This document shows, piece by piece, positions 1-7,295 of a stretch of 7,310 nucleotides of DNA. Origin of the DNA: JBHIER01 sp046760705 [NCBI: bacterium] (GTDB lineage Bacteria > JBHIER01 > G020348925); NCBI GenBank assembly GCA_046760705.1, contig JBHIER010000162.1:1-7310 (forward strand), written 5' to 3'. Below the pieces are notes generated by a model. It was not told the DNA's origin. It did not search any database and saw nothing but the letters and a program-made list of their open reading frames with translations. Numbering within the stretch: position 1 is the stretch's first letter; each line of letters begins with the position of its first letter. Made by a program: the position numbers and the translations under genes.

Positions 1-92
1 CCGATCCTCAAGCCTCTAAAAATTCCCAGGGTTACTTTATTTTTGAGTCAATTCGACAAGTCCTTTGCCTCAGAGACCCCCCGATATTTTGA

Positions 93-121
93 TTGACAAT
101 CGAACGGGCATGGTTTATATT
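93..121 (+). promoter_or_regulatory. Sigma70-type promoter of the secDF operon
   Basis: A perfect -35 box TTGACA (93-98) is followed by a 17-nt spacer and the -10 box TATATT (116-121, five of six consensus bases). Transcription would start around base 128 and give a leader of roughly 55 nt before secD. A purine-rich ribosome binding site, GAGGA (169-173), lies 10 nt upstream of the secD ATG, and a second AGAGG (177-181) sits too close to be the main one. Bases 1-92 show two short open frames but no recognisable gene end, and I saw no yajC in the visible leader. The promoter call rests only on hexamer match and spacing. Confidence 0.72.
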
Positions 122-183
122 TGACGTTCGCCTATTCTCAGGTGTAAGCGCACAGAACGGTTGAAAGTGAGGAAACAGAGGAC

Positions 184-1971
184 ATGTTAAGAGGCAATTG
201 GAGAGTCGTTCTCATTTTGGTGACTATTGTAGCCGCCGCCTATTATCTCTATCCTACGTACCGGTGGTATAGCCTTTCTGCTCAGGAACGGGAGTTGGCC
301 CGGCTGGTCACCCTCCCCCGCGAGAGCCTGACTGAGGAACAGCTCAAGACGGTCGATGGGCTGAGCGAGACCGAGAGCGAGCGGTACGTGAGACTTTACA
401 GATACAAGGAGAAAGCTTTAACACTGGGGTTGGATCTTCAGGGTGGCATGCATCTGGTCCTTGAGGTTGACAGAACCGGCCTCTCGCCGGACGAAGCAGA
501 GGATGCTACCGACCGGGCTCTGGAGATTATCAGGAACCGGGTAGACCAGTTTGGGGTGGCCGAACCGGTCATCCAGAAGCAGGGCGACCATCGAATCGTC
601 GTTCAACTCCCCGGGCTCAAGGACGAGGCCAGGGCCAAGAATCTCATCGGCCGCACGGCCCTTCTGGAATTTACGTTGTTAAAGAAAGGTGAACTCGTCC
701 AGACCCTGTTGGAGGAGATCGATGGGGCCCTGTCGAAGTCGCTGGCCGACAAGCTGGGAAAGGAGACGACCCAGGAGGGGGCCGAACCCGGTCCAGCCGG
801 GGAGATGGCCCAGACAGAGGCCGATACCGGGGAGAAAGAGACGGACATAATCAGTGAACTGTTCGAGGAGACCCAGCCGGAATCGGGAGCGGCCGAGCTC
901 GAAGAGGATATCTTCGTCGAAAAACCCTTCACATCTCTGCTGGGCAATCTGGGGGGTGACCTCGCGGTTGCGGCCACCAATCGGCTGAAAGTGGAGCGGC
1001 TTTTGGCCGATTCGGCGATTCAGAGAGTGATCCCGCCCGACGCCCAGTTCCTTTGGTCGAGCGAGACGGTGACCGTGCGGGACAGGGAATATTACAGACT
1101 ATATGTGACGAACAGGGAACCTGGATTGACCGGAAAGTATATCGCCGACGCCCGGCCGACCTTGGGCAGCGGCATGGATCCCGAGGTGGCCAACAGACCG
1201 ATCGTCCAATTCAGTACGACCGATGAAGGGGCCAAGATCTTCTCCCGATTGACCGGAGCGAACATCAAAGAGCGGCTGGCCATCGTTCTCGACAAAAAGG
1301 TCTTCTCGGCCCCGGTCATCGAGTCAAAACTGAGCAAAGACTCCATCATCAAGGGCAACTTTACCATGGAGGAGGCCAGGGATCTGGCCATCGTCCTGAG
1401 GGCCGGTGCCCTGCCGGCCCCTATTGACGTGATCGAAGAGCGAACCGTCGGCCCTTCCCTGGGAAGGGATTCTGTTCATCTGGCGAAAGTGTCGGCAGCG
1501 ATCGGCACGGCTTTGGTGGTCATATTTATGGTCGTCTACTACGGGATGTCCGGGGCCATCGCCGACTTCGCCCTGGCGTTGAACATATTCTTCATTCTGG
1601 GCGTACTGGCCGGATTTCGTGCCACCTTGACCCTACCTGGTATTGCCGGAATCATTCTGACCGTGGGCATGGCCGTGGATGCCAACGTGCTCATCTATGA
1701 GCGTATCCGCGAGGAGCTGCGCACAGGCAAGACGGTTCGCAGCGCCATCGATAACGGCTACGCCAGGGCCTTCCGGACCATCCTCGATGCCAATGTGACG
1801 ACCATCATTACGGCTGCTGCTCTGTACAAATTTGGGACCGGCCCGATCAAGGGTTTTGCCCTCACCCTGATCATCGGCCTGTTGGCCAATATGTTCACCG
1901 CTATCCTGGTGACCCGGGCCATTTTCGATTTTATTACGACGCGATGGGAGGTTAGGAAACTCAGCATTTAG
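184..1971 (+). CDS. secD: Protein translocase subunit SecD
   Basis: SecD works with SecF (and usually YajC) on the periplasmic side of SecYEG, where it uses the proton motive force to pull preproteins through the inner membrane. The 595-residue product has an N-terminal membrane helix (about residues 7-25) and the SecD signature LGLDLQGGMHL (81-91) opening the large periplasmic domain. It then has the TVGPSLG motif (421-427) before a C-terminal bundle of five membrane helices (about 434-585). The helix-4 motif GMAVDANVLIYERIREE (495-511) contains Asp499, which by motif position should match the proton-transport aspartate of E. coli SecD, and AF.TI.DANVTT follows at 529-540. Residues about 168-248 form a low-complexity acidic stretch rich in Glu, Thr, Gly and Pro, probably a flexible insertion in the periplasmic domain. 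The ATG is chosen because of the leader ribosome binding site and because the first helix starts directly after it. secF follows after 26 nt, so the two are very likely co-transcribed. Confidence 0.97.
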   Translation: MLRGNWRVVLILVTIVAAAYYLYPTYRWYSLSAQERELARLVTLPRESLTEEQLKTVDGLSETESERYVRLYRYKEKALTLGLDLQGGMHLVLEVDRTGLSPDEAEDATDRALEIIRNRVDQFGVAEPVIQKQGDHRIVVQLPGLKDEARAKNLIGRTALLEFTLLKKGELVQTLLEEIDGALSKSLADKLGKETTQEGAEPGPAGEMAQTEADTGEKETDIISELFEETQPESGAAELEEDIFVEKPFTSLLGNLGGDLAVAATNRLKVERLLADSAIQRVIPPDAQFLWSSETVTVRDREYYRLYVTNREPGLTGKYIADARPTLGSGMDPEVANRPIVQFSTTDEGAKIFSRLTGANIKERLAIVLDKKVFSAPVIESKLSKDSIIKGNFTMEEARDLAIVLRAGALPAPIDVIEERTVGPSLGRDSVHLAKVSAAIGTALVVIFMVVYYGMSGAIADFALALNIFFILGVLAGFRATLTLPGIAGIILTVGMAVDANVLIYERIREELRTGKTVRSAIDNGYARAFRTILDANVTTIITAAALYKFGTGPIKGFALTLIIGLLANMFTAILVTRAIFDFITTRWEVRKLSI

Positions 1972-1997
1972 CAGGTATCGGTTCGCGCGGAGGGAAG

Positions 1998-2951
1998 ATG
2001 CGATTTTTCAAAGAGACACACATCGATTTTGTCGGCAAAAGAAGGGCGGCGTTCGGCCTCTCTTCGGCCCTCATTCTTATCGGACTCCTCTCCCTCGGCC
2101 TTCATAAAGGCCCGAAATTTGGGATCGACTTCATCGAAGGAACCCTGTTGGAGCTCCATTTCAGCCCACCGGTGGCCACCGCCGAACTGAGGGAAGCCCT
2201 GAGAGATGTCGCTGTCGGTGACAAACGGATGGATTTGAGCAGGTCTGAGATCCAAGTGTTCAGCGACCGACGCGACGTGCTCCTCAAGGTCGAGGAGCGG
2301 GAGAGGGGGACATCGGTGGCCGAGGCCATCAAGGCGAAATTGCGGGGGACGTTCCCCGATCGTATCCCGGCCGACGAGGGGGAGTGGCTCCGGCGCCAGG
2401 AGAAGGTCGGTCCGAAAATCGGAGGCGAACTGAAAAGGGCAGCCGTCTTCGCCATCTTCTGGTCGTTGCTCGGAATCCTCATATATATCAGCATTCGATT
2501 CCAGCCCAAGTTCGCTGTGGCAGCAATTGTGGCCCTCTTCCACGACGTGCTCATCACTGTGGGCGTCTTTTCAGTCTTAGAGAGGGAGATCTCCCTGGCC
2601 GTTGTGGCTGCCCTGTTGACCATTGTCGGCTATTCACTGAACGATACCATTGTGGTTTTCGACCGCATCCGCGAGAACTTGAAGGCCCTCCGCCGGGAGA
2701 AGTATCCAACCATTATCAACACCAGCATCAATCAGACCCTGAGCAGAACCATTCTTACGACCGGAACAAGCTTTGTTGTTGTGCTGGTTCTCTTCTTCAA
2801 GGGTGGAGAGGTGATCCACAACTTCGCCTTCGCCCTCTTGGTGGGAATTTGTGTGGGAACGTACTCCTCGATCTTCGTCGCCAGTTCCACCTTAGTGGAG
2901 TGGCACGCTTCCTCCGAGAGGAAGAAACTGGAGAGGATCAGACGGAGATAG
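1998..2951 (+). CDS. secF: Protein translocase subunit SecF
   Basis: SecF is the partner of SecD in the accessory Sec complex of the inner membrane. The 317-residue length is normal for a stand-alone SecF. An N-terminal helix (about 17-35) is followed by the family motif at 41-50, which reads FGIDFIEGTL where GIDFxGGT is usual. A short periplasmic domain then leads to VGPKIGGEL (137-145). Five further membrane helices carry FHD (181-183) and the signature GYSLNDTIVVFDRIREN (211-227), followed by the N..INQTLSRTI region (241-252) typical of the family. The C-terminus is strongly basic and cytoplasmic. The ATG has a good GGAGGG ribosome binding site at 1989-1994, only 3-5 nt away. It lies 26 nt after secD with no terminator between them. 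I see no clear terminator after the stop codon. Confidence 0.97.
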   Translation: MRFFKETHIDFVGKRRAAFGLSSALILIGLLSLGLHKGPKFGIDFIEGTLLELHFSPPVATAELREALRDVAVGDKRMDLSRSEIQVFSDRRDVLLKVEERERGTSVAEAIKAKLRGTFPDRIPADEGEWLRRQEKVGPKIGGELKRAAVFAIFWSLLGILIYISIRFQPKFAVAAIVALFHDVLITVGVFSVLEREISLAVVAALLTIVGYSLNDTIVVFDRIRENLKALRREKYPTIINTSINQTLSRTILTTGTSFVVVLVLFFKGGEVIHNFAFALLVGICVGTYSSIFVASSTLVEWHASSERKKLERIRRR

Positions 2952-3006
2952 GGATCGGCTTGTCGAAAAAGTGGTCGAGTTCCGAAGCCCTTACGCATTA
3001 CCGTCC

Positions 3007-3155
3007 ATGTACATTGATGATTTCATCTTGTTGCCCGATATCCTTGAAAAACTGGCCGTCAAACACCGGGTCACGCAGGACGAGGCTGCACAGCTCTGAT
3101 CTTGAGTGCGCGAGTTCTGGATAGGAAGGAGCGAAGACGGTATGAACAAAAGTAA
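3007..3155 (+). pseudogene. Internally deleted BrnT-like toxin gene (remnant)
   Basis: Two pieces of one toxin gene lie end to end in different frames. The first (3007-3099) encodes 30 residues beginning MYIDDFILLPDILEKLAVKH and continuing to DEAAQL before a TGA. This resembles the N-terminus of small BrnT-like toxins, where the equivalent segment runs on into a conserved EVFF-type region. The second piece begins at 3099 in another frame, reads ILSARVLDRKERRRYEQK and stops at TAA 3153-3155. This resembles the C-terminus of the same toxins (Ser-Ala-Arg followed by a basic KERRRYE tail). The family is normally about 90 residues, so roughly 40-50 central residues are missing, with the junction near 3093-3100. 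The loss also breaks the frame, so no working toxin can be made. The tail overlaps the antitoxin start by 14 nt, the usual toxin-then-antitoxin order. The family name comes from motif recognition and was not searched. Confidence 0.75.
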
Positions 3156-3423
3156 TGATACACAACTGTCCAGCATCTCGAAGGCGCGCCCGCTCGAAGA
3201 GATTGCTGACTTTTGGGATACTCATAGTCTGGCCGACTATTGGGACAACACTCACGAGGTTGAATTCGAAATCAGGGCCAAACGTAGAAGACGGGTAACA
3301 CTTGACCAAGAGGTTTTTACCAGGATTGAGGCTCAGGCCCGCGCCCGTGGTATTTTGCCCGAAACATTGGTCAACCTATGGTTGGCTGAACGACTACATA
3401 GAGATAGGGTAAGCGAACGATAG
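3142..3423 (+). CDS. CopG/BrnA-like ribbon-helix-helix antitoxin
   Basis: This 93-residue protein resembles the CopG/BrnA-like antitoxins that pair with BrnT-like toxins, neutralising the toxin and repressing their shared operon. The N-terminal half carries the acidic and aromatic signature EEIADFWDTHSLADYWD (19-35), followed by the basic run RAKRRRR (45-51). The C-terminal half fits a ribbon-helix-helix DNA-binding fold: strand RVTLD (51-55), helix EVFTRIEAQARARG (57-70), then PETLVNLWLAERL (73-85). I prefer the ATG at 3142 over an in-frame GTG at 3106 because AGGAAGGAG (3123-3131) lies 10 nt upstream and the signature begins just after it. The start overlaps the end of the toxin remnant by 14 nt. 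The gene appears intact although its toxin is destroyed, so it is now an orphan antitoxin, perhaps still a regulator or a decoy for related systems. Confidence 0.85.
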   Translation: MNKSNDTQLSSISKARPLEEIADFWDTHSLADYWDNTHEVEFEIRAKRRRRVTLDQEVFTRIEAQARARGILPETLVNLWLAERLHRDRVSER

Positions 3424-3653
3424 TCAGAAGAGCGAACACGCCTGACAATTTACCGCAGTCGACCGCTTATGCGGCGGCTGAGATCAGTCGTTATACGAAT
3501 TTGGCTGGACCCGCCATATGTGGGATTCTACTCGGAATGACATGGCTGTGTTTATGCGTCTTATCTCTTAGAGATAGTTTGATCTGCAACATCACGCAGT
3601 ACCTCTGGGGGTTGAGTTCAATCACGTAGGACCCATCTTCATGAGGCCCTCTC
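3424..3653 (+). other. Intergenic stretch without a convincing gene
   Basis: This stretch separates the antitoxin from the DUF456 gene. One frame stays open from 3408 to the TAG at 3627-3629 and contains a hydrophobic run, but its only ATG (3537) would give 30 residues, has no ribosome binding site, and matches nothing I recognise. It could be a relic of a decayed gene. No clear promoter was found for the downstream DUF456 gene. An inverted repeat at 3562-3576 is listed separately. Confidence 0.5.
3562..3576. repeat. Short inverted repeat TATCTC-TTA-GAGATA
   Basis: A perfect 6-bp inverted repeat with a 3-nt centre lies between the antitoxin and the DUF456 gene. The stem is AT-rich, and only GTTT follows rather than a run of T, so it makes a poor intrinsic terminator. 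It could equally be a regulator-binding site or chance. Confidence 0.3.
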
Positions 3654-4124
3654 ATGGCCATTATCGGTCAGATTTTTTTCTGGTTGTTCATCAACCTGCC
3701 TGGCACGTTCCTCATGGCTGGTGTTGCTTTTGTCTACGCCCTCTTGACCCGCTTTGAAACATTCACCCCATCCGTCCTGATCGCCCTTCTGGGGCTGGCC
3801 GCTCTGGCCGAGCTGATCGAATATGTGATCGGAACGTTCATCACCGTTAAGCACGGCGCATCGAGGTGGGGTGTTCTTGGGGCTATCGGCGGGGGCATCC
3901 TGGGGGCCATCTGGGGCACGCCTATCATGCCTGTTGTGGGCACCGTCATCGGCGGGTTCCTCGGGGCCTACCTGGGAGCTTTCCTCTTGGAATACCTCAA
4001 TTACAAAAATACGGAAAGGGCAGTCCAGGCCGGCTACGGGGCCTTTGTCGGCAAAATCGGTGGGAGTCTCTCCAAACTGATCGTAGCCTTGGCTATGATC
4101 ATCATCATGGTTCAAAGAATGTGA
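3654..4124 (+). CDS. DUF456 family small membrane protein
   Basis: The 156-residue product is very hydrophobic, with likely membrane helices at about 5-29, 40-62, 73-95, 93-115 and 138-153. Its pattern matches the DUF456 family: the segment LAELIEYVIGT (51-61), then KHGASRWGVLGAIGG (66-80), then two glycine-zipper-like helices, GAIGGGILGAIWG (76-88) and GTVIGGFLGAYLGAF (96-110). It ends with a GAFVGKIGG region and a final hydrophobic helix. The biochemical role of DUF456 is unknown. The glycine spacing suggests tight helix packing in the inner membrane. An in-frame TGA at 3642-3644 rules out an earlier start, and GAGG (3643-3646) lies 7 nt before the ATG. The next gene starts 8 nt after the stop, so the two are probably co-transcribed. 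Family assignment is by recognition of the pattern, not by search. Confidence 0.8.
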   Translation: MAIIGQIFFWLFINLPGTFLMAGVAFVYALLTRFETFTPSVLIALLGLAALAELIEYVIGTFITVKHGASRWGVLGAIGGGILGAIWGTPIMPVVGTVIGGFLGAYLGAFLLEYLNYKNTERAVQAGYGAFVGKIGGSLSKLIVALAMIIIMVQRM

Positions 4125-4132
4125 TAGGTCAA

Positions 4133-7100
4133 ATGAGAAAGATCGGCTTTTCGCTCATCGGTTGTGCGCTCTTGCTCAGTCCGGCCTGGGCCGAGGCCCC
4201 TCAGGTGACGAATGTGAATATCAAACCGAGGCCGGCTTACGGCCCTCAGGCGTTGGTCGGTTACGGTGACTACTCCGATCCCGACCACGATTACGAATCA
4301 GGGTCTGAGTATCGCTGGATCAAAAACGGTGCCCAGATCTCTTCTGGAAAAATCTCCCAAAGCTTTCTGGCTTCCTTTGACGGAGGCTTGAACACCACCG
4401 ACGGCGAAGCTCCTCTGGTCTCACTCGCGATAGAATTTACCACCGGGAAAACAGGGCGATTGTCTCGTATTCGACTCCGAAGGCACCCGGCTCGCTTACG
4501 CTGCCCCAGGGAACTTGGACACCGAATCTGGGGCCGTCGATTTCTGGCTTCAGTTGCTTTACCCCATCACCGACCCGATTTACGACGACTGGAATCTCCT
4601 CCTCCATTATCCGACAGACGAAGGATACCTCCTGGGTATGGAGTTTGGAGGGGACCGGATTTACGGGACCACCTATCTGCCCAGCGGCTACGTCGACCCC
4701 TGGGTGGAGCAGGCTCCCGATTGGGGCCCGGGCCAGTGGCACCACCTTGCCTTCTGCTGGAGCGCGGTCGACTCGCTGCTCACCGTCTATTATGACGGGA
4801 GATTGGTCGGTCAAGCTCAGGGATATTACCCGCCGCCGGGGCAGGGCGACCGATTCTACATCGGCTCCGATGAATGGGGCGGACGCCAGGCTTACGCTTC
4901 CATTGACGAGTTCCGACTACACAACCGCTTTTTAACAGAATCGGAAGTGGCCGCCCTTTACCGATACGGATGGGTGACTCACCTCGGTGAGACCGTTCTC
5001 GACTCGACGCACTTTGCTCCGGGAGACACCATCGTCTTCCAGTACATCCCCAAAGACGGTGGCTCTTTCGGAGATCCGGCCAATTCGCCACCCCTGGTGG
5101 TTGAGCCTGTGCCCATCCTCGACTCCGGCCCGCCGTCTGGCCTTTTGGCGGCCGGGACTTCAACGCTGGAGCTCTTTCTCTTAACCACTCAGGCCGCCGA
5201 GTGCCGATGGGGGGAGTCCTCACAGGTTCCGTATCATACCATGACCCGGGTCTTTTCCGGCCTCGGGACCACCCACCATTCCTTTGTTGTCAACGGCCTC
5301 TCCGATGGGGAGTACTTGAACTTCGGGGTTAAGTGCTCCTGCTGGGTTGAGGGGTACGATCCTGACGGCTACTCTCTCGACCTCCGTTATCGAGTGCTGT
5401 TGCCGTACAACCCTCCCTTTCCCCGAATTGCCAATCACCGGACCAACTTCGACCCGGCTATTCCCCTCGACTTCTATGCTGGATACGACTACATCGATGT
5501 GGCCCCATGGGATATCACCCAAGCCGAAATTGATGCCATCCACACCCTCAATCCCCACGTCAAAATCTTAGCTACCCTGGACGCCACCTACGGCGGCCCT
5601 CTCCAGGATCGGGCCCTTACCGCTCAGCCTGGAGAGCCGGAGTACAACTGGCTGCTTCGGAACACGGCCGGGGCTGTCATCCTCATCGACTTCTGTGGCC
5701 ATCCCATGTTCAACCTCACCGACACCACTCTGGCCGACTACATGGCCGACTTCAACTACGAGCGGTTTCTTGACTGCGGCCTGGCTTTTGACGGCATCTT
5801 CTTCGACCGCATCCATCAAGATATCTCCTGGTTCTCCGACGACATCGACTCCGACCTCAATGGGGTGGCCGACGATCCGGCTGATCTTGATTCCCGCTGG
5901 CTGGCTGGAATGTACCGTTTCCTGTCTCGTCTGCGAGAACATCTGCCCCACGCCGTCATTACGGGCAACGACGCCGCCCTCATATTTACGCCATATCTCA
6001 ATGGCAGAGAGTATGAGTGGGAGACGACGGCCATTCTCGATTTCTCAGAATGGGGCGTCAGTTGGGACAGCCTCCTGGCCGGTTATCTCCGATGGAACGA
6101 AGAGGGCCTGTCTCCAGCGGTGACATTTATCATTACGAGTTCCCCGACGTGGCTGATCGAAAGTTATGGTCTTTATCCCCGGGAAAAGATTCCCCCTGAC
6201 TCCCTGGAGTGGGCCAGAACCCGGTACGGTCGTGTCCGCTTCGGGCTGTGCACCGCCCTCATGGGCGACGGGCTGTCCATGTACGACTTCGGCACCACCT
6301 GGCACGGCAACTTGTGGTGGTACGATGAATATGACGTTAACCTCGGCTATCCCTCTGGCGAAGCTTACAAATATCTCGACGCTACGGTCGTTATCGATTC
6401 CTTCGATTTTGAGGACGGGACGGCCACCGGTTTCAGATTGAACAACTGGAACGGAATGTCCGCCTCTGTTACCTCTGATCCGGGTGAAGTTGTGGCGGGT
6501 AATTACTCCATAAAGGGAACAAATACCGATCCTGAAGGGCGTTGGAACGAATTTTTGCACACCGATCCGGGGGTGATCGGTTTAGATCCTTTAGAGACAT
6601 ACACAGTTAGCTTTGATTATAAAATACTGGCCGAGGCTGTTCAGGGATGCTTTTACTTTTTGGTCAGGACCCAGACCGGAGGTGAGGAGTACGACACCGG
6701 TGGACTTGAGTTTGACCCTCCGATAGGAGTTGTCGGCTCGCAAAGCGTGAGCTTCACCCTCGGTGATTTCACCGATTACTATCTCATCTTCGGCATTGAG
6801 TATGACGGGTCGATCTCTGTGGACAACATCACCATCTCCAGGGGCGAGGGCGGGGTCTGGCGCCGCGACTTCGACAACGGCATGGCCCTGGTCAACTCCT
6901 CCCCCGACTCGGTGCCCGTGGCTCTGGAAGGGCCATATCGGAAGCTCGCGGGGCTGCAGGCCCCGGACTACAATGACGGCTCTCTGGTCACCAGCCTCGT
7001 CTTGCCCGGACACGACGGAATCATCCTGCTAAAAGAGCTGCCACCTACCCAAAAGGGCGACGTCAACAGCGACGGCCAGGTTAGCATCCTCGACGTCGTC

Positions 7101-7235
7101 CTCGTCATCAACATCATTCTCGGCACCTACGAACCTACGTCTGATCAACTTTGGGCGGCCGACATGAACGATGACGGCAGCGTCGACATCTTGGATGTGG
7201 TGGAGATTGTGAACGAGATTTTGGGCGAAATTTAA
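4133..7235 (+). CDS. Secreted multidomain dockerin protein with putative glycosidase domain (frameshifted)
   Basis: Correcting one extra base near 4448-4451 gives about 1,033 residues; numbering follows that. A signal peptide (1-20, cut after AWA) is followed by an Ig-like part with SDPDHDYESGSEYRWIKNG (about 47-65). A LamG domain (about 85-275; GQWHHLAFCW, DGRLVGQ, SIDEFRLHNR) interrupts it, and the Ig-like strands seem to resume at VLDSTHFAPGD (288-298). An FN3-like domain (about 325-425; CRWGE, HSFVVNGLSDGEY) precedes a TIM-barrel-like region (about 430-750) resembling putative glycosidases such as GHL15. Its possible acidic catalytic residues lie in FDGIFFDR (552-559), GREYEWE (624-630) and WWYDEYDVNLG (728-738). 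A jelly-roll carbohydrate-binding-like domain (about 755-903), a small beta domain (905-968) and a type I dockerin (975-1030) complete it. Both dockerin calcium loops, DVNSDGQVSILD and DMNDDGSVDILD, keep their ligands. The upstream frame ends at 4795. The downstream frame alone could start only at TTG 4515, inside LamG and without a ribosome binding site. The substrate is unknown, and no cohesin is in the window. Confidence 0.8.
4448..4451 (+). other. Frameshift site (+1) within the dockerin gene
   Basis: The frame from ATG 4133 makes sense up to FTTGK at about 4436-4450, then turns into Arg-rich text (RLSRIRLRRH) typical of an out-of-frame read. The frame that is sensible downstream has a TAG at 4431-4433 and reads GDCLVFDSEGTRLAY from about 4455, a normal LamG opening. 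Removing one A from the AAAA run at 4448-4451 joins them as GKQGDCLVFD. The homopolymer is short, and the surrounding bases do not form a known recoding signal. Confidence 0.8.
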
Positions 7236-7270
7236 AAATCTATTGACGACTTGCCGGTTCTGGGGCCTCA

Positions 7271-7295
7271 CAAGCGGTGCGGAGTCTCCGACTTG
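7271..7295. repeat. Imperfect inverted repeat after the dockerin gene
   Basis: Arms CAAG (7271-7274) and CGGAG (7280-7284) are mirrored by CTCCG (7286-7290) and CTTG (7292-7295), with an internal bulge and a very tight centre. No T-run follows, so it is not a convincing intrinsic terminator. The rest of 7236-7310 shows no gene. Confidence 0.25.

Noticed and set aside
1968-2543. Long reverse-strand open frame opposite secF
   Set aside because: It lies entirely opposite secF and the gap before it, its sequence is low-complexity and unlike any family, and secF is unmistakable on the + strand.
2957-2990. Possible hairpin GGCTT...AAGCC after secF
   Set aside because: The stem is only 5 bp with a long loop and no T-run, so it is not supported as a terminator.
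2384-3124. Alternative + strand frame of 246 codons overlapping secF
   Set aside because: It is a shadow of secF in another frame, rich in Arg, His and Cys, with no recognisable domain.
3537-3629. Possible 30-residue small protein starting at ATG 3537
   Set aside because: There is no ribosome binding site and no recognisable sequence. It is treated only as part of an unexplained open frame.
4451-4795. Continuation of the signal-peptide frame beyond the frameshift
   Set aside because: After FTTGK it becomes Arg-, Pro- and His-rich, typical of an out-of-frame read. The LamG domain is encoded in the other frame over the same bases.
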